Source: Bacteroidota bacterium (lineage in GTDB: Bacteria > Bacteroidota > Bacteroidia > Chitinophagales > Chitinophagaceae). Taken from it: a stretch of 64,000 bases of DNA. The position numbers and the translations under genes were made by a program. This document shows, piece by piece, positions 1 to 7,880 of the stretch (the first letter of the stretch is position 1; the number at the start of each line of letters is the position of its first letter). The stretch covers positions 992,001 through 1,056,000 of the forward strand of contig JAEWHC010000009.1 of the NCBI GenBank assembly GCA_023387985.1, written 5' to 3'. The notes under the pieces were generated by a model. The model saw only the letters and a list, made by a program, of their open reading frames with translations. It was not told the origin of the DNA and made no database searches.

Positions 1-695
1 ACCTGAAAAATAAAACAGAGTTTACTGCAGCAACCATTGGGGAAGCACTGCAGAGTTTTGAAGTGATGAATCCGGATCTGCGCATTTGCACCATGGATGC
101 TTCTGCAAAACTGGAAATTGAAATTCATGTGGCCAAGGGCCGCGGATACGTTCCTTCAGATGAAAACACCATTAAGGATGCGCCATTCGGTTTTATCCCC
201 GTGGATTCCATTTTTACGCCGATCAAAAACGTAAAGTACAGCGTGGAAAATACCCGCGTTGAACAACGTACCGACTATGAAAAGCTCCTGATGGAAGTGA
301 TCACTGATGGTACCATTCATCCGGAAGAAGCTGTAAAGCAGGCAAGTCGTATCCTGATCCAGCATTTAATGATCATCACTGATGAAAACATCACTTTCGA
401 TACCAAGGAAGAAAAGAAAGAAGACCTGGTGGATGAAACAACCCTTCAACTGCGTAAAGTGCTGAAAACCCCGCTTGAAGATCTTGACCTCAGCGTCCGT
501 GCCTTTAACTGCCTGAAAGCTGCAAAAATCAACAGTCTGAGTGAGCTGGTTCAATACGAGCAGGAAGACCTGATGAAATTCAGAAACTTTGGGCAAAAGA
601 GCCTTTCTGAAATTGAACAGATCTTAGGTGAAAGAGGACTTTCCTTTGGAATGGATCTGCTAAAGATCGGTATTGACAGCGAAGACCAACTTTAA
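1..695 (+). CDS. rpoA: RNA polymerase alpha subunit, C-terminal part (5' truncated by window)
   Basis: The reading frame is open from base 3, so the gene starts outside the window; 230 residues are visible. They cover the end of the N-terminal assembly domain and the whole C-terminal domain, which contacts UP elements and activators. The C-terminal domain is recognisable from its helix-hairpin-helix region, with LSVRAFNCLKAA followed by FRNFGQKSLSEI, close to the canonical NCLKxA and NLGxKSLxEI signatures. Its position just before rplQ is the conserved end of the ribosomal protein/alpha operon. An ATG at 63 is internal and should not be taken as the start. Confidence 0.97.
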   Translation, partial: LKNKTEFTAATIGEALQSFEVMNPDLRICTMDASAKLEIEIHVAKGRGYVPSDENTIKDAPFGFIPVDSIFTPIKNVKYSVENTRVEQRTDYEKLLMEVITDGTIHPEEAVKQASRILIQHLMIITDENITFDTKEEKKEDLVDETTLQLRKVLKTPLEDLDLSVRAFNCLKAAKINSLSELVQYEQEDLMKFRNFGQKSLSEIEQILGERGLSFGMDLLKIGIDSEDQL

Positions 696-776
696 TATTT
701 AATCATTTCATAACCGCCGGTTTTTCGGCAAACATCACAATTCCTTGACACGGTGTGATGTAAAAATTAAATTGTC

Positions 777-1340
777 ATGCGTCACGGAGATAAACAAAAT
801 AACCTTAGCCGTACCCGGGAACACCGTACGGCATTGCTGCGGAACCTCGCAAGTGCACTCATTCGCGAAAAGCACATTGTAACTACCCTGGCTAAAGCCA
901 AAGCATTGCGTAAATACATTGAACCGTTGGTTACCAAAACCAAAAAGAATGAAACGCAACTGGATATCCAGTCTCAGCACCGGGTGGTATTCAGCACGTT
1001 GAACGATAAAAATGCTGTAAAGGAACTGTTTACTGTAATCGGTCCCAAAGTTGCTTCACGCCCGGGTGGTTATACCCGAATCATCAAACTCGGTACACGT
1101 TTGGGTGACGCCGCTGAAATGGCCCTGATTGAATTTGTGGACTTCAATGAAACCTACGGTGCTGCGGCAGCAAAAGAGCCCGCTAAGAGAACCCGCCGTG
1201 GAAGCAGAAAAAAACCGGCCACCAACAAAGCTGAGGCACCTGTTACGGCTACAACAGAAACAGTTGAATCAGCCGAGGCTGACCAACCTGCTCCGACTCA
1301 TGTTGCTGATGTCACCGATGAATCAAAAGATGAGGCCTAA
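777..1340 (+). CDS. rplQ: 50S ribosomal protein L17 with extended C-terminal tail
   Basis: L17 lies near the peptide exit tunnel of the large ribosomal subunit. The N-terminal 115 or so residues match the family, opening with MRHGDKQNNLSRTREHR and carrying the LASALIREKHIVTT segment. The protein is 187 residues, against about 120-130 in Escherichia coli; the extra part, from about residue 125, is a lysine/alanine-rich then alanine/glutamate/threonine-rich tail that looks disordered. Such tails are common on Bacteroidota L17. It is 81 bp downstream of rpoA and is followed by a strong terminator, so it ends the operon. Confidence 0.97.
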   Translation: MRHGDKQNNLSRTREHRTALLRNLASALIREKHIVTTLAKAKALRKYIEPLVTKTKKNETQLDIQSQHRVVFSTLNDKNAVKELFTVIGPKVASRPGGYTRIIKLGTRLGDAAEMALIEFVDFNETYGAAAAKEPAKRTRRGSRKKPATNKAEAPVTATTETVESAEADQPAPTHVADVTDESKDEA

Positions 1341-1360
1341 GCCTTCTTTCGTAAATAATA

Positions 1361-1391
1361 AAAGCCTTCCAATTACGGGAGGCTTTTTTTT
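1361..1391 (+). terminator. Rho-independent terminator of the rpoA-rplQ operon
   Basis: A GCCTTCC arm pairs with GGGAGGC (one G-T pair) across a 6-nt loop, extended by A-T pairs, and runs directly into a T tract. It begins 21 bp after the rplQ stop. Confidence 0.85.
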
Positions 1392-1491
1392 ATGGGTTTT
1401 GAATTGTACACGGTATTGTTTTGCAACAAAAATCCCCAAAACATTCCCGCCGATTTTGACGCAGAACATGCAAACTGCTGATTTGAACTAT

Positions 1492-2592
1492 TCAGACGTT
1501 AAAGCGAAAATGCATCACATCGCCGTCCTGCACCACATACTCTTTCCCTTCAATGCGAAGTTTGCCATTTTCCCTGGATGCTGACTCTGAACGGTATTTG
1601 ATATAATCTTCAAAAGCAATTACTTCGGCCTTGATAAATCCTTTTTCAAAATCGGTATGAATTACTGACGCCGCTTGCGGTGCTTTCCAGCCTTTATGGA
1701 TTGTCCATGCGCGGACTTCTTTTTCGCCTGCTGTAAAATAGGTTTCCAGGTTTAACAGCGCATAGGCAGCACGAATCAGGCGGTCAAGTGCGGGTTCTGC
1801 CATATGGTATTCTTCCATGAACATGGCTTTATCATCGGGATCTACCATTTCCGCGATCTGGGCTTCAATAGAGTTGTTCATAACAATAACTCCAGCATTT
1901 TCTTCGGCAGCCAATTTCTTAACCATATCGCTGTATTTATTGCCGCTATGCATTGAGGGTTCATCAACATTGGCTACATAGAGAACAGGCTTTGCGGTAA
2001 GCAGGAATAGATCTGCAATAGCCGGTAATTCCGCCTCATTCAAATCCAATTCACGGATGTTTTTTCCCTGTTCCAAATGGGTTTTGCATTTCAACAAAGC
2101 ATCAAGTTCTGTTTTTAGTTTGGCATCACCTGCCCGTGCTTGTTTCTCAATACGGGCGATCTTTTTTTCCACGGATTCCAGGTCTTTCAGTTGCAATTCC
2201 GTATCAATAATCTCCTTGTCGGCAATGGGATTGATCTCCCCTTCATCCCGCAAAATATTTTCGTCTTCAAAGCATCGGATCACATGAATGATTGCATCCA
2301 CCTCACGGATATTTCCGAGGAATTTGTTTCCCAGACCCTCGCCTTTACTTGCACCTCTTACCAGGCCGGCAATATCCACGATTTCAATCTGTGTGGGTAC
2401 AACCCGTTGGGGATTCACAATTTCGCTGAGTTGTTCCAGGCGTTTGTCAGGAACATCCACCAATCCCACATTGGGATCAATGGTACAAAAACGGTAATTG
2501 CTCGCCTGCGCTTTTGCACTGTAGCTCACTGCGTTAAAAAGTGTTGATTTTCCAACATTGGGTAATCCCACGATGCCTGCTTGTAATGCCAT
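1492..2592 (-). CDS. ychF: Redox-regulated ATPase/GTPase YchF (Obg-like)
   Basis: YchF/OLA1 is a ribosome-associated P-loop NTPase that hydrolyses ATP in preference to GTP. Visible motifs are the P loop GLPNVGKST near residue 8, the G3 region DIAGLVRGASKGEGLGNKF, and the NVDE sequence replacing the usual NKxD guanine-specificity motif, which is the hallmark of this ATP-preferring branch. The C-terminal TGS domain is present (AWTIHKGWKAPQAAS). I chose the ATG at 2592, giving MALQAGIVGLPN and 366 residues as in the family; the upstream start at 2619 would add nine unconserved residues. Confidence 0.96.
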   Translation of the reverse strand: MALQAGIVGLPNVGKSTLFNAVSYSAKAQASNYRFCTIDPNVGLVDVPDKRLEQLSEIVNPQRVVPTQIEIVDIAGLVRGASKGEGLGNKFLGNIREVDAIIHVIRCFEDENILRDEGEINPIADKEIIDTELQLKDLESVEKKIARIEKQARAGDAKLKTELDALLKCKTHLEQGKNIRELDLNEAELPAIADLFLLTAKPVLYVANVDEPSMHSGNKYSDMVKKLAAEENAGVIVMNNSIEAQIAEMVDPDDKAMFMEEYHMAEPALDRLIRAAYALLNLETYFTAGEKEVRAWTIHKGWKAPQAASVIHTDFEKGFIKAEVIAFEDYIKYRSESASRENGKLRIEGKEYVVQDGDVMHFRFNV

Positions 2593-2670
2593 ATTGCTGT
2601 TCAAAAAAATGAGCGGCAAAGGTAATCTATATTGTTCAGGTTTTGCCGTGCGCTTGTTTAATGGAAAACC

Positions 2671-2697
2671 AAAAAAAGGCCGCCCCGAAGGACGGCC
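2671..2697 (-). terminator. Rho-independent terminator of the large secreted protein gene
   Basis: GGCCG and CGGCC arms plus two further pairs around one mismatch close a CGAA tetraloop. On the minus strand the hairpin is followed by seven T residues (plus-strand 2671-2677). It lies 30 bp past the stop of the minus-strand gene and before ychF. Confidence 0.85.
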
Positions 2698-2726
2698 AGG
2701 ATTGTTTCTATTGGTTTCTAATCAGA

Positions 2727-5700
2727 TCATTTACCCCTCTCACCCGGAATCAGTTTTCCGGTAATGGTTTTGCCATTGGTTTCAAGCCGGTACATGATCA
2801 TGGTTCTTGGTAAAGCATCAGCGCTGTATCGTATGGTTGCCGATCCGCCTTTTAACACGCCTTCGAAAACAGAACCCAAAACGCGACCACTTACATCCAC
2901 AAGACTCAACTTCACCTTACCGGGCGTATTGGAATTGATTTTGAAGAAAATTTCTGAACCGAACGGATTCGGATAAGCGGTAACACTCACGGCATCCGCC
3001 GTGGGCGTAATGCTTATACCATCTACTGTACCTGCATTGATACTTCCCGAGGTAATCGGAGCTTCACATTCGCCAAGGTAGAATGCACATTCGTCAAATG
3101 CATTGTTGATGGCATCAACTGCACTGTTAACCGCAGCTGGTGAAGCACATGTGCTTGTACCACCCAAAACCTTATTGGCGAAAGCCAGCAATTCATTCAC
3201 TGTCGGAGTCTCATCGAGGCAGTCAAGAACTTCCTGAGGAATGTACCAGGTACCACCACCATAGGTTGTTCTGAAGCAAGGACTCAGTGACATTACACCC
3301 AGTCTTGGATCATTCAACACATTCAAGGTGAGTGAAATGGTTTGAGACAACAGGTTGTTGTTGATGCGTCCTTGTTTGGTCAGGTAGGTAGAAGCCATGC
3401 AAGTTGTCCATGTAGCAGCATTGGTGCAGCTAGAAGACAATACATCCGCTTTTTGTCCGCCAGGAAGCATTTTGTTCAACGCGATTGCACTTGCATTGTC
3501 CGTCGGGATGAGGATATACCTGCCGGCCATATCACCAATCACCAGGTTGCCATCGTAAGCTGCAAATACTTCTGTCATCTTCGCAAGACCATTCTTGTTG
3601 CCCCAGAATCCCTGAGTGTAAGAACATGCTTCACAACAAGGCAAATAGATTGTCTGACTAAATGTTGCCTCATTATTACAAGCATCTTTAACCGTCCATG
3701 TTCTGGTGTACTCATGTCCGCATCCAAGGTCTACTGTTGGCATCACGTCAGAAACAGGTATAACGGTTCCGCAAGCATCCGACCAAACCGGCACATCCCA
3801 CGGCAGCGTTTCAAATGTTATGCCTGTACCACACGCAACTTCTTTCCATGTTGCGGGAGGTGTTTCGATTATTGGCGCATCCGTATCTACTGTCCAGGAG
3901 ACTGTTTGTATGAATGGAATGCTTTCATTGCCGCATCCATCAACATAAATCCAGGTTCTGCTTATCGAATGCGTGCAGTTTTCAATAGTCACAGTTGACG
4001 TCATCGGATAGCCTTCTTTCAGGGCTGGAGTTACTGTACAGTTGTCGGCTGCTGTTGGAGTTATAAACGCTGGCTGAACATTACACTGTGTACCGGTAAT
4101 GGTTGTCTGTCCGGTAACGGTTGGTTTTTCAGAATCCGCTACATTAAATGTGGCCTCGCAATTGGAAGTACATCCATTTGCACCAGTGATTACCAATGTA
4201 AGTGTGAATGAAGCGCATGTATTACCTGCTCTAACGGACACCGTTGGACCGTTGAGCGGACCTTCAATAGAAGCTCCTCCTGTAATAGACCATGCATAAG
4301 AGGCCATTCCGGCCGGGCCACCATAGGTGGCTGTTGTGCCCGGACAAATGTTATTCGGGCCCGAAAGGGTTCCACATGTTGGAGGTGTTATATCCTGGGC
4401 AACTGTAACTGTTGACGTAGCCTGACATGCAGGCCTTCCGGGTGCAGTAATCACGACGGTATAGGTACCAGAGTCAGAAACAATTCTAGTTGGATCCTTT
4501 GTACCATCGCCCTGATCAGCACCGTCTGCGGGCAATTCAGGTCCCATGTCAGAACCAACAGATGGCCCATACCATTTAATGGTGGCTGCTGCAGGAATGA
4601 TATTGCTGGCCGTGAGTGTAACACTGGTAACCGCGCAGGTGAGGTCAGCTGATTTTGATGCGGTTACACTGGGTTCAAACGATCCACCAAAGGCATAAGG
4701 TCCAACATAGTCTTTCAATTGGGCATTGAACGATGCAGATGTGCGGGTTTTAACCAGAATGCTGCCAAATAATCCACCGCATGGATTTACACCTTCTATG
4801 TTGTCCAGGCCATAAGCTGTAAGGTTGATGCCAAATTCTGCGAATTGATTTGCAAGGTAGTCATCCCGGTACACCCCTTTATCATCGAGTGTGCCCCAGG
4901 GCCCGGCAGTTGTAGTTGCTGAATTCACGGCAGTGAATAAAGAATTGTCGGTAAACCCCGGCTTCACATCTATTTGATACCAAACATAACCATTGGTATT
5001 GAGTCCCGGGGTTTGGGCACCCAACAAATTGAAAAAGCCCTGAACTTGTGGAGCCATGTCGGGATGCATCCAAACATATAGTTTGGTTATTGCATTGGTG
5101 CCACCATTTTGATAGTCGATGGTCATTAATATATCACCGGCCTGGGTAACACTTCCCGATGCGAACTTCCAGGATGTGCGCCCTCCATCGGGTCCGGCGC
5201 TTACAAAAGCATTGCCAACAACAGAAATTGCACCACGCAGGAATTCGAAATCCAGGTGCTTTTCCCCATTGGTAGTACGATAGGAAGCGCCACCAAAAAA
5301 CCAATAATTGTTATTTGATAAATCTCTTCTCAAATGCGCCATTACATCCAACAGGTCACTTTTTGGTGGCGTGCTGTTAGGTTGTGATTCCCAGGTACTG
5401 GGGTTGTCGGCGTTGTTGTCAGACCCGCCCGGAAAAGCGGATTGATCATTTCCAGTTCCCGAGTGATCATCCCTGATATAAATGGCATCAATCCATTGAT
5501 AACCACCCATAGTCGTAAAAGTGGGTACACTTTGTTGTACCGAGAACTGGTATTTGTTACTCGGGGCGGCCAGGATGGCGGCTTTTATAGACGCAGCATT
5601 CGTTTGGTCAATTACGTTCTTGCCAAGCCCGGGCCAATTGGCATCGAAAAACCAATCGTCCGTTCCGGATGCCCCGGTGAGCCCTCCAAAATGGAGGCGG

Positions 5701-5876
5701 TTGGCGATTACACCACCATCAATGCCAAAATTAACGGGCACCCCTGGCGCCAATTGTGCCTGGGCCCCGTTTAGGCTAAATAAAGTAGCAATGGCCAGAA
5801 GTAGAAAATCCAGCATCCTGACCGGCCGGAAGACCTGTTGGCGCCAACAGACTCCCTGTGTTCGTGTAGTTTTCAT
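2727..5876 (-). CDS. Large secreted T9SS cargo protein with HYR/Ig-like repeats and a TQGFW-type domain
   Basis: This 1049-residue protein has an arginine-rich N-terminus, then a hydrophobic signal (LLLAIATLFSL) with likely cleavage after AQA at residue 40. A start at Met21 (5816) would give a more canonical signal peptide. Residues 41-390 form a unique region rich in Gly, Asn and aromatic residues. About 400-720 holds Cys-bearing Ig/HYR-like repeats (CAVTSVTLTASN, EKPTVTGQ, DNCTV and VKDACNNEATFS types). Near residue 750 is CSYTQGFWGNKNG, a motif seen in many secreted bacterial proteins. From about 965 the C-terminus (YPNPFG, VSGRV, final lysines) matches a type A T9SS sorting domain, so export and surface anchoring or release are expected. 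No catalytic motif was recognised; the ligand is unknown. Confidence 0.85.
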   Translation of the reverse strand: MKTTRTQGVCWRQQVFRPVRMLDFLLLAIATLFSLNGAQAQLAPGVPVNFGIDGGVIANRLHFGGLTGASGTDDWFFDANWPGLGKNVIDQTNAASIKAAILAAPSNKYQFSVQQSVPTFTTMGGYQWIDAIYIRDDHSGTGNDQSAFPGGSDNNADNPSTWESQPNSTPPKSDLLDVMAHLRRDLSNNNYWFFGGASYRTTNGEKHLDFEFLRGAISVVGNAFVSAGPDGGRTSWKFASGSVTQAGDILMTIDYQNGGTNAITKLYVWMHPDMAPQVQGFFNLLGAQTPGLNTNGYVWYQIDVKPGFTDNSLFTAVNSATTTAGPWGTLDDKGVYRDDYLANQFAEFGINLTAYGLDNIEGVNPCGGLFGSILVKTRTSASFNAQLKDYVGPYAFGGSFEPSVTASKSADLTCAVTSVTLTASNIIPAAATIKWYGPSVGSDMGPELPADGADQGDGTKDPTRIVSDSGTYTVVITAPGRPACQATSTVTVAQDITPPTCGTLSGPNNICPGTTATYGGPAGMASYAWSITGGASIEGPLNGPTVSVRAGNTCASFTLTLVITGANGCTSNCEATFNVADSEKPTVTGQTTITGTQCNVQPAFITPTAADNCTVTPALKEGYPMTSTVTIENCTHSISRTWIYVDGCGNESIPFIQTVSWTVDTDAPIIETPPATWKEVACGTGITFETLPWDVPVWSDACGTVIPVSDVMPTVDLGCGHEYTRTWTVKDACNNEATFSQTIYLPCCEACSYTQGFWGNKNGLAKMTEVFAAYDGNLVIGDMAGRYILIPTDNASAIALNKMLPGGQKADVLSSSCTNAATWTTCMASTYLTKQGRINNNLLSQTISLTLNVLNDPRLGVMSLSPCFRTTYGGGTWYIPQEVLDCLDETPTVNELLAFANKVLGGTSTCASPAAVNSAVDAINNAFDECAFYLGECEAPITSGSINAGTVDGISITPTADAVSVTAYPNPFGSEIFFKINSNTPGKVKLSLVDVSGRVLGSVFEGVLKGGSATIRYSADALPRTMIMYRLETNGKTITGKLIPGERGK

Positions 5877-6091
5877 AGAATAGGCTTTTTTTTAAATTAA
5901 AAAGTGTCGAAAGATTCAGTTCACAAAGATTTACTTAATCCTTGCTGGTGTGTAGCCTGATTAGGATTTCATAGGCTAATGAATTTGAGGGTGAACATTT
6001 TTGTTTAGTCTAACATTAGAAAGGTCTCCAATGGATTCTAAAATTAACATTTCCACAGCGTTATGTCAAGCATTTATTAAAAAAACTTACT

Positions 6092-6101
6092 TGTTATAAC
6101 A
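6092..6101. promoter_or_regulatory. Perfect 10-bp palindrome TGTTATAACA, candidate operator
   Basis: The sequence equals its own reverse complement and lies 118 bp before the start at 6220. A related site with the same TGTTAT half follows about 27 bp downstream. The binding protein is unknown. Confidence 0.4.
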
Positions 6102-6118
6102 TGGGTATTAAAAAAATT

Positions 6119-6133
6119 TATGTTATCAACATA
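6119..6133. promoter_or_regulatory. Inverted repeat TATGTT-ATC-AACATA, candidate operator
   Basis: Perfect 6-bp arms flank a 3-bp spacer, containing TGTTATCAACA, one base longer than the palindrome at 6092. It lies 86 bp before the start at 6220. The pair suggests a dimeric repressor or activator acting on this intergenic region; this is inference. Confidence 0.4.
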
Positions 6134-6219
6134 GGTTTTTGAGATATGTGCGATTAAAAACTGAAACTTTTTCCTGCATTCTGAAACAGTTTTAGGATAT
6201 TGCCCTGAATTTTCAAACC

Positions 6220-7482
6220 ATGGCGCTTAATTACGTTTGGATCGCGTTTTTCCTGGTGGGAATGTTAGTCGCGTTGGTGAAACTTGTTGTGTTTCAAGAC
6301 TATGAGATCTTTAAAAACCTTGTTGACGGCATGTTTGATTCTGCCAAGGTTTCCATCATGGATATCGCACTGCCCTTAACCGGAGTTATGGTATTTTTTA
6401 TGGGACTGTTGAATGTTGGAGAAAAAGCCGGCGCCGTAAATTTTATTGCCCGGGTATTAAGCCCAATTATGAAAAGACTTTTTCCAGAAGTTCCTAAAGA
6501 ACATCCTGCTATGGGGCAGATGGTGATGAATTTTAGTGCAAACATGCTTGGGCTCGATAATGCCGCCACACCTTTTGGGTTGAAAGCTATGGAGAGCCTT
6601 CAGCAACTGAATCCTGACAAAAAAACCGCAACCAATGCGCAGATTATGTTCCTGGTGTTACACACAAGCGGATTGACCCTTTTGCCCCTGACAATTTTTG
6701 CCTACCGCGCCGGCGCCGGTTCCGTTGATCCGAGCAGTGTATTTATCCCCTGTGTTTTAGCCACCGTGATAACTACCATCCTGAGCATAATCGTTACCGG
6801 AATATGGCAAAAACTCAGGTTTGACAAAGTATTGATTGGCGGAATTATTGGTGCTTTGGCTCTTAGTATCGGACTGATGCTCTTTATTGGACAATTGCCC
6901 AACCAGGTGGACGGCCAGCCTGAAATTTTCTTTACAAAAGAAAATTTCAGTAAGGTTTTTGGCAATCTTATTTTGTTTGCAATCGTGGTGGCTTTTGTCA
7001 TAGCAGGATATGTGAGAAAAATAAATGTATTTGATGCTTTTATTGAAGGCGCCAAGGGTGGTTGGGAAGTCGTGGTGAAGATTATGCCATATATTGTTGG
7101 TATGCTTGTAGCCATCCGCGTCTTCAGGGAAAGCGGATCCCTGGGTTATATAACGAGTGGATTCAAATGGTTTTTTACTGCAATTGGTGTGCGTGATGAA
7201 TTCGTACCAGCTCTTCCGGTTGCCATCATGAAGCCATTTAGTGGAAGTGGGGCGAGAGGCCTGATGCTGGATCTGTTCGACAGCCATGGCCCGGATAGTT
7301 TTGTTGGCCAGATGGCGAGCACTTTCCAGGGCAGTGCAGATACTACTTTCTATATCCTTGCACTATATTTTGGAAGCGTGGGTATTATAAGGGTTCGATA
7401 TGCCATCTGGGCGGGACTTATTACCGACTTTCTTGGAGTAATTGCAGCAATCATAATTGCTTACCAATTTTTTCCGCACTAA
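6220..7482 (+). CDS. Fused SpmA/SpmB-type nucleoside-recognition (Gate) membrane protein
   Basis: The 420-residue integral membrane protein carries two nucleoside-recognition (Gate) halves, similar to the spore maturation proteins SpmA (about residues 1-195) and SpmB (about 235-415) joined in one chain. Recognisable segments are PLTGVMVFFMGLLNVGEKAG, NMLGLDNAATPFGLKAM, KPFSGSGARGLMLD and MASTFQGSADTTFYILA. In non-sporulating Bacteroidota the function is not established; transport is inferred only from the fold. It is followed after 2 bp by the SET-domain gene, so the two are almost certainly cotranscribed. Confidence 0.85.
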   Translation: MALNYVWIAFFLVGMLVALVKLVVFQDYEIFKNLVDGMFDSAKVSIMDIALPLTGVMVFFMGLLNVGEKAGAVNFIARVLSPIMKRLFPEVPKEHPAMGQMVMNFSANMLGLDNAATPFGLKAMESLQQLNPDKKTATNAQIMFLVLHTSGLTLLPLTIFAYRAGAGSVDPSSVFIPCVLATVITTILSIIVTGIWQKLRFDKVLIGGIIGALALSIGLMLFIGQLPNQVDGQPEIFFTKENFSKVFGNLILFAIVVAFVIAGYVRKINVFDAFIEGAKGGWEVVVKIMPYIVGMLVAIRVFRESGSLGYITSGFKWFFTAIGVRDEFVPALPVAIMKPFSGSGARGLMLDLFDSHGPDSFVGQMASTFQGSADTTFYILALYFGSVGIIRVRYAIWAGLITDFLGVIAAIIIAYQFFPH

Positions 7483-7484
7483 GG

Positions 7485-7874
7485 ATGTTTTTCAGAACGG
7501 TTCAAATAAGAAAAGCAGGAAAAAAAGGCCGGGGAGTTTTTGCCGGAGAAGATATAGCGGCAGGTAGCCTGATTGAAAGGGCTCCGGTTATTGTTCTTAG
7601 TCCTGAAGATCGCCTGGTTGCTGAAAAAACCAAGCTTTATAATTACATTTTCTCCTGGGGACAAGGCGATGAAGAGGCCGGCGCGGTAGCGCTGGGTTAC
7701 ATCAGTATGTATAACCATGCTTCACCAAGCAATGCGGAATATACCATGTTTTTTGATAAAGAATTTATGGAAATTAAAGCAATGGTCAATATTCCAAAAG
7801 GCGCGGAAATTACCCTGAACTATTCTGCCCACTGGCAGGAAGAGAAGCCGGTATGGTTTAAGATGAAGGATTGA
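7485..7874 (+). CDS. Small SET-domain protein, possible lysine methyltransferase
   Basis: This 129-residue protein consists of little more than a minimal SET domain. It shows GRGVFAGEDIAAGSLIERAP at the N-terminus, a central YNHASPSNAEY block corresponding to the NHxxxPN S-adenosylmethionine-binding motif, and GAEITLNYS corresponding to the ELxxxY catalytic motif with its tyrosine. Family members transfer methyl groups to protein lysines, but the target here is unknown. It starts 2 bp after the SpmA/SpmB-like gene ends, indicating an operon. Confidence 0.82.
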   Translation: MFFRTVQIRKAGKKGRGVFAGEDIAAGSLIERAPVIVLSPEDRLVAEKTKLYNYIFSWGQGDEEAGAVALGYISMYNHASPSNAEYTMFFDKEFMEIKAMVNIPKGAEITLNYSAHWQEEKPVWFKMKD

Positions 7875-7880
7875 ATTCCT

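Larger units (their letters stand above)
5877..6219. other. AT-rich 343-bp divergent intergenic region
   Basis: No ORF of useful size is seen. The region separates the minus-strand secreted protein gene from the plus-strand SpmA/SpmB-like gene and should hold both promoters. No full TTG-N19/21-TAnnTTTG pair was found on either strand. The clearest structures are two palindromes built on TGTTAT, annotated separately. Confidence 0.6.

Noticed and set aside
1129..1584. A 151-residue plus-strand frame overlapping the rplQ end and ychF
   Set aside because: It crosses the rplQ terminator and the ychF coding end and is out of frame with both.
3342..3998. A 218-residue plus-strand frame within the secreted protein gene
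   Set aside because: The minus-strand protein has a signal peptide, repeats and a sorting domain across this stretch; the other frame has none.
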